Shown here in pieces: positions 43,846 through 48,103 of a stretch of DNA of 48,103 nt. Source of the DNA: 188UL27-1 sp038526275. GTDB taxonomy: Bacteria; Pseudomonadota; Alphaproteobacteria; Rhodobacterales; Rhodobacteraceae. Position numbers and translations under genes: made by a program. Each line of letters starts with the position of its first letter. Within the stretch, counting starts at the first letter, position 1. The stretch is from contig JBCBGY010000009.1 of NCBI GenBank assembly GCA_038526275.1, forward strand, positions 1 to 48,103. The letters run 5' to 3'. The notes beneath the pieces were generated by a model. The model did not search any database and had not been told where the DNA came from. It saw only the letters and a list, made by a program, of their open reading frames with translations.

Positions 43846-44595
43846 ATGATCGGACGTACTTTCACCTTCGAGACCGGGTCCAAGACCCATACCGGGCTCA
43901 AACGCGACAATAACGAGGACCGACTGCTTTCGGAACCGGACAGTGGTCTATGGTTGGTGGCCGACGGGATGGGGGGGCATGTTGGCGGCGCATTCGCGTC
44001 GGGCTCCATCGTTGACCACCTGTCCTCCATCGGCAAGCCGTCCTCCGCGCCGGACCTGCAGGCCCGCTTTGTCGAACGGATCAGCCGGGCCAATGGCGAC
44101 ATTTTGAAACATGCCGCCAATACCGGCGGCACCATTGGCTCCACCGTGGTTGCGCTGTTGACGTTCGAACAGCACTTTGCCTGCGTCTGGTCGGGCGACA
44201 GCCGGGTGTATATGATCCGCGATGATCAGTTCATGATGCTCAGCCGCGACCATACCGAAGTTAACGAACTGCTCGACCGTGGGGCCATCACCGAGGAAGA
44301 AGCGGAAAACTGGCCGCGCAAAAACGTGATCACCCGGGCGGTTGGCGTGGGCAATGATGTGGCGTTAGACCACCGTTACGGCACCTTACGCGACCGCGAC
44401 ACGTTCATTCTGTGTTCTGACGGGCTGACGGCGCATGTTCCTGATGCAGATATCTTTGATGTCGCCCGAAATCATGAACCGCAGGCAGCTTGTGACCGTT
44501 TGTTAGAGATTACGCTGGACCGTGGCGCGACGGATAATGTGTCGATCATTGTCGTGCGGGCCGACGATCGGTCCGCGCAGCGAGCGACCATGTAG
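43846..44595 (+). CDS. pppA: T6SS PP2C-family Ser/Thr phosphatase PppA
   Basis: Removes phosphate from PpkA targets and so turns the secretion switch off. The 249-residue protein has the PPM metal-binding motifs: GLKRDNNEDRLL, VADGMGGHVGG, GSTVVALL, WSGDSRVYMIRDD, ILCSDGLTAHV, and ATDNVSIIVV near the end. All aspartates of the two-metal centre are present. It is cytosolic. ATG 43846 has no strong ribosome-binding site; the gene is 28 bp after tagF and 34 bp before ppkA, in one operon. Confidence 0.95.
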   Translation: MIGRTFTFETGSKTHTGLKRDNNEDRLLSEPDSGLWLVADGMGGHVGGAFASGSIVDHLSSIGKPSSAPDLQARFVERISRANGDILKHAANTGGTIGSTVVALLTFEQHFACVWSGDSRVYMIRDDQFMMLSRDHTEVNELLDRGAITEEEAENWPRKNVITRAVGVGNDVALDHRYGTLRDRDTFILCSDGLTAHVPDADIFDVARNHEPQAACDRLLEITLDRGATDNVSIIVVRADDRSAQRATM

Positions 44596-44629
44596 ATGCG
44601 GGACGATCGGAAGGAAAACGAGGCGGGCC

Positions 44630-46852
44630 ATGGCATCCGACGAGACTGAAAAAACTCAGATTGCGTTTTCTGCTCCGAACGGGGTGGCCATCGGGACCCG
44701 TATCGTAGGCGGAACCTATGAGATTGAAGAACATATCGCCACAGGCGGCATGGGCGAGGTCTATCGCGGATTGAACATCCATACCGGCGAACCAGTGGCG
44801 ATCAAGATCGTTCTGGCAGCACTGGCCCATGACAAAAAGATCATCGCACTGTTCCAGAAAGAGGCCAAGGTTCTGGGACGCCTGCACCACGACGCAATCG
44901 TGCGGTACAATCTTTTTACCGTGGATGACACGATCAACCGCGCTTGTCTGGTCATGGAATTTGTCGGCGGTCGGCCTTTGTCTGATTTCATCGATGGCCG
45001 CCCGATGCCGCTGGAAGATGTGCGGGTCTTGCTGCGCAGGCTCGCACCTGGCCTGCACAAGGCCCACGAGTTGGGCGTCGTTCACCGCGATCTGAGCCCG
45101 GACAATGTGATCATCCAGGACAATCTGGTCAGCCACGCCAAGATCATCGATTTCGGCATTGCCAAGTCGGAAAAATTCGGGGGCGGCACACTTCTTGGCG
45201 GCCAGTTTGCGGGCAAGTACGGATATGTCTCCCCCGAACAATTGGGCCGATTCCAGGGTGTGATAGAGGGCCAGTCCGATATCTATTCCCTAGGACTTGT
45301 GGCGGCGGCAGCTGCGATGGGCCATCAGCTTGATATGGGCGACAATCCGGGCGAGGCGGTGGACCGGCGCAACCAGGTGCCGGATCTGACCTATGTCTAT
45401 CCGGAACTGCGGCCCGTATTGGAGCGGATGTTGCAACCGAACCCGGCGCACCGTCCTGCGACGATGCTGGAGGTGATCGACCTGCTTGATAAACCGCCGG
45501 TGACAGCTTCGGGCGGAACATTTGTACCACCAACCGCCCCGGAGCCGACGATCATAGCGCCGATGGGCAGCTTACCTCCCGCGATCACCCGTCCACCGAC
45601 GAACGGATTTTCCGCCTCCGAACCAACCTCCAACCCCGTCAGTGACAGCGATTCTCCATTTGGTGTTTCCGCGCAGCCCAGTGTTGCGCCAGTGACACCT
45701 GCGGCTGCGCCGACAGCGCCACCCGAACCCGTCACCCCGCATTCTAACCGTCGGGGAAGCCCATTTGTGCTGCTCTCGGTCCTTGCGGTGGTCTTGGGCG
45801 GCGGTGGGGCGGGGCTCTATTTCACGGGGCAAGTTGATGCTTTGCGGACCCAAATTTCGGCGATGCTGGGCGGGGGAACCACTGATGGTGACGACGACGA
45901 TCGGATCACTGACAATCCCGACCCGGTCACCCCAGTCGAAAACGGTACTGAAAGCGGTTCTCCTCCAAGTCAGGTGGCGAGCAATCCCAACACCGACGAT
46001 GGAGTGACCCCGCCAACCAATCCGCAAAATAAGCCAGATACAGAGACCATCGTTACAGCGTTGCTTCCGAACAATGAAACGAACAGCACAACTGACAATC
46101 CCTCTGCTTCAACGGTGGACCCGCCTTCGCAAACCCCAAATCCACCGGTTCAGCCACCTGTGAATTCGACAACCGTGGATTCACCTCAGCCCAGCACGGG
46201 CAACCCGGCGTTGGATGCGATCGCGGAACGGGTGGCGTGGATGCAAAGCCATAACTTGCCAACATGTGCCTACGCCACCGTGCAAAGCGCTACGCCGTCG
46301 ACCTTCGTGATCGAAGGGTTCGCCCCGACGGCCGATCCGTTCTGGACACTGCATGATGAATTCCAGACCCGGTTCGGGACGGAGCCAGACATCGGTGTGC
46401 GCCTGATCAAGGAAGCGCAGTGCCCGGTTCTGGATTTCCTGAGCCGTCTGGACCCTGACCGATCCCGTTCCCCATTCTTGTCGCTCGACAAGACTGTGCT
46501 GAAAAGCGGTGAACCAATTCGTGGGCTTGTAGAGGGAATTGGGTCTCGGGAAGTCTGGCTGTTTCTGGTCGATTCAGAGGGCGCGATCTATGACCTTTCC
46601 GGTCGGTTGGTGCCTGAAGGCTCGGGGCGGTCGTCCTTTTCCGTAGCGCTGCGCCCGAATGATCCCGATCCGGGTGAACAACTTGTCCCGCAAATGATCG
46701 TCGCGGTGGCGACAGACGGCGCCCTGTCAGCGGCTCGGTCCGCACCGGGAGCAAATGCCAATGATGTCTTGCCGCAGGTCGCTGCCGAGTTGCGGTCCAC
46801 TGGGCGGGACGGCGCTGCGGCTGTGGGCTATTTCAGGTTCTCGGGCGACTGA
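44630..46852 (+). CDS. ppkA: T6SS membrane Ser/Thr kinase PpkA with periplasmic sensor domain
   Basis: Phosphorylates T6SS threonines read by the FHA protein. The 740-residue protein has a Hanks-type kinase domain (about 28-295): glycine loop IATGGMGEVYRG, K59 in VAIKI, HRD 152-154 (VVHRDLSPDN), DFG 174-176. A proline/serine-rich linker follows, then one TM helix (about 379-400), a second T/P/N-rich linker and a periplasmic domain (about 525-740) with two cysteines (PTCAYAT and EAQCPVL). The N-terminus has EKTQI, similar to the KTVI motifs of TssL. ATG 44630 is preceded by AGGCGGG. The frame is open to 44522 inside pppA, but those residues are not family-like. It converges with a truncated gene 16 bp away. 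Confidence 0.94.
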   Translation: MASDETEKTQIAFSAPNGVAIGTRIVGGTYEIEEHIATGGMGEVYRGLNIHTGEPVAIKIVLAALAHDKKIIALFQKEAKVLGRLHHDAIVRYNLFTVDDTINRACLVMEFVGGRPLSDFIDGRPMPLEDVRVLLRRLAPGLHKAHELGVVHRDLSPDNVIIQDNLVSHAKIIDFGIAKSEKFGGGTLLGGQFAGKYGYVSPEQLGRFQGVIEGQSDIYSLGLVAAAAAMGHQLDMGDNPGEAVDRRNQVPDLTYVYPELRPVLERMLQPNPAHRPATMLEVIDLLDKPPVTASGGTFVPPTAPEPTIIAPMGSLPPAITRPPTNGFSASEPTSNPVSDSDSPFGVSAQPSVAPVTPAAAPTAPPEPVTPHSNRRGSPFVLLSVLAVVLGGGGAGLYFTGQVDALRTQISAMLGGGTTDGDDDDRITDNPDPVTPVENGTESGSPPSQVASNPNTDDGVTPPTNPQNKPDTETIVTALLPNNETNSTTDNPSASTVDPPSQTPNPPVQPPVNSTTVDSPQPSTGNPALDAIAERVAWMQSHNLPTCAYATVQSATPSTFVIEGFAPTADPFWTLHDEFQTRFGTEPDIGVRLIKEAQCPVLDFLSRLDPDRSRSPFLSLDKTVLKSGEPIRGLVEGIGSREVWLFLVDSEGAIYDLSGRLVPEGSGRSSFSVALRPNDPDPGEQLVPQMIVAVATDGALSAARSAPGANANDVLPQVAAELRSTGRDGAAAVGYFRFSGD

Positions 46853-46868
46853 CGATCAGACCTGAGTT

Positions 46869-48103
46869 TTAGGGGACCACCGAAAACGCGACCATGGATA
46901 GGTCAAGCGGTATGCCGTTTTGGCTGCGTTCGGTTTCAAGGGCGGAAAAGAAGGCAAAAGCGCTAGCGCCGTTCATACGTTCTGTCGTGGACAGATTGAT
47001 GGGGGCGGCAATCGCCAGCAGCAGTTGCTGCGTGTCAATTGGGCCGCCTTGAAAGGTCAAAGGGATCGCAAATTCAACGGCATCACCGGCTAGGGTCAAA
47101 AAACTGTCCAAGCTTTGGACCAATCCGTCATCGTCAATCACCACCAGATGCAGGAACTGGCCCGCAGCATTGAGAATGCGGCCCTCCAACCGGGTTCCGC
47201 TGGCGATCTCTCGATTGCTCAGCTCGAAATAAAGCCCGAATTCGGGGTAGTTCGGCAAATCCCGCACAAACTGCAAGGTGGCGCATTGAGCATCACTGAT
47301 GGGCTTCAGGTGGGTTTGCGGGAGGATACCGGCCGCACCTTCAAGGCCCGCTCGAAACTGGTCGAGCCGTTTGGTCGTGGGGCCGAAAGCGTCTAGCGAC
47401 AATTGTCCGGCGCGTTCCCCCAATGCGGGCAGGGCGGCGAAGCAGGGGCCACCGGAGTAACTGCGCAGGAATTCGAGGACATTTGCATATTGATTGAGCT
47501 CTTCAGGTGGAATTGCGTCGGCGGGAGCGGGCGCTACCGCTGCAACCGCGTTGTTAGGATCGGGCGTGGATGGGGCGGATGGCAGGGCAGCCAGCCGGTT
47601 TGACGAACCCGGTTGGACGGTTGCCGGATTGGCGGTTCCAGGGGAAACGGCAGCGGGTCTTGATGTGGCGGCTATGTTGGGTTGGACCGCCGAGGTGGAC
47701 GTGGCGGGGCGCGGATCAGTCGGCGTCGAACCTGTCGATTGCGTTTGGGGCACCGACGCACCGCTTAGTCGGTCCGGCGAAGGTGCGGACGTGGCAGGGG
47801 CGGTATCGGGTCTCGTTTCGATTGGGGCAGCGGCACCGACTGACACAGGCGGTGTGCTTGTGGTGGCTGACGGCGTGCGCTGTCCTGGTATCGTTTCAAC
47901 CAAATCCTGCGTCAGGGGACTGGTAGAGGCCGTTGGCGGAGCCGTGATTGGGGTAGAAGGAGAGTCGATAATTTGCTGGGCGCGGGGAGGCGGGGCGCTC
48001 GTGACACTGTCCGTGGTTACGCCCGCCAGACGATCATCCTTTTCGGAGGGCGCGGTATCTGATGGGCGGGCATTTGGAATTGCATCGGTTGTGACAGTAC
48101 CGA
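46869..48103 (-). CDS. Protein with PpkA-like periplasmic domain (5' truncated by window)
   Basis: The minus-strand frame is open from the window edge (48103) to the stop at 46869: about 411 visible residues and no start inside. The visible N-terminal ~190 residues are a P/T/S/A-rich linker. The C-terminal ~200 residues are a folded domain with cysteines in GPCFAAL and DAQCATL, 53 residues apart. In PpkA the corresponding cysteines are 52 apart, and neighbouring segments also align (AQC-x-x-LxF, then a beta-rich SGxxxxG region). A second kinase, or another T6SS sensor with a similar periplasmic module, is likely, but the N-terminal part that would decide this is outside the window. A shorter TTG start at 47903 is improbable. 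Confidence 0.75.
   Translation of the reverse strand, partial: GTVTTDAIPNARPSDTAPSEKDDRLAGVTTDSVTSAPPPRAQQIIDSPSTPITAPPTASTSPLTQDLVETIPGQRTPSATTSTPPVSVGAAAPIETRPDTAPATSAPSPDRLSGASVPQTQSTGSTPTDPRPATSTSAVQPNIAATSRPAAVSPGTANPATVQPGSSNRLAALPSAPSTPDPNNAVAAVAPAPADAIPPEELNQYANVLEFLRSYSGGPCFAALPALGERAGQLSLDAFGPTTKRLDQFRAGLEGAAGILPQTHLKPISDAQCATLQFVRDLPNYPEFGLYFELSNREIASGTRLEGRILNAAGQFLHLVVIDDDGLVQSLDSFLTLAGDAVEFAIPLTFQGGPIDTQQLLLAIAAPINLSTTERMNGASAFAFFSALETERSQNGIPLDLSMVAFSVVP

Noticed and set aside
44522..44629. Longer PpkA start within pppA
   Set aside because: The extra 36 residues are an arginine/cysteine-rich shadow of pppA; ATG 44630 has a ribosome-binding site and a family-like N-terminus.
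1..48103. CRISPR array, prophage or insertion sequence
   Set aside because: No spaced short repeats, transposase, integrase or phage structural gene other than VgrG was seen.

Overview
The window looks like a chromosomal segment of an alphaproteobacterium of the Rhodobacteraceae (Roseobacter group). The reasons are high GC with GC-ending codons, the dnaG-rpoD pair without rpsU, a fused ATP sulfurylase/APS kinase, an M23 peptidase plus bactofilin operon, a prfB without the usual programmed frameshift, and a type VI secretion system (T6SS) of the kinase/phosphatase/FHA-regulated kind. This placement is inferred from gene content; no database search was run. The sequence is a scaffold with two 100-N gaps (31458-31557 and 42782-42881).

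Positions 1-30000 are mostly core genome. In order they hold: the tail of a KefB-type transporter; dnaG and rpoD; a small sulfotransferase-like protein; an SRPBCC protein, a YjbQ protein and a secreted protein; tRNA-Gly(TCC); a membrane/coiled-coil protein facing a Sat-CysC fusion across a strong bidirectional terminator; a DUF1127 protein; a BepA-like M48 protease coupled to a DsbA-like oxidoreductase; an aminotransferase; penicillin-binding protein 1A; prfB; a DUF2189 membrane protein; the minus-strand set DUF455, M23 peptidase and bactofilin; a Bcp peroxiredoxin; a YhdP/AsmA-like giant protein coupled to queA; an MFS transporter; a DUF924 protein; and dihydrolipoyl dehydrogenase.

Positions 29990-31857 form a more AT-rich accessory patch. 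It holds an unrecognised 150-residue soluble protein, a very hydrophobic 291-residue membrane protein, and a scaffold gap flanked by identical 55-bp ends. Those ends look like an assembly-overlap artefact rather than a biological repeat.

Positions 31858-48103 are half of a T6SS locus, arranged around a 420-bp intergenic region. Leftward: vgrG, a DUF6931-like gene and tagH (FHA). Rightward: tssK, tssL (with a C-terminal OmpA-like domain), tssM (3' end lost in a gap), tagF, pppA (PP2C phosphatase) and ppkA (membrane Ser/Thr kinase). A convergent, window-truncated gene ends 16 bp from ppkA. No hcp, tssA, tssB, tssC, tssE, tssF, tssG, tssH or tssJ is visible, so the sheath and most baseplate genes must lie elsewhere if the system is complete. 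The full threonine-phosphorylation switch is here: kinase, phosphatase, FHA reader, TagF repressor, and a TssL N-terminus with two K-T-V-I motifs that could be phospho-acceptors. The most interesting observation is that the periplasmic domain of PpkA and the C-terminal domain of the convergent gene appear to be paralogues sharing two cysteines at nearly identical spacing.
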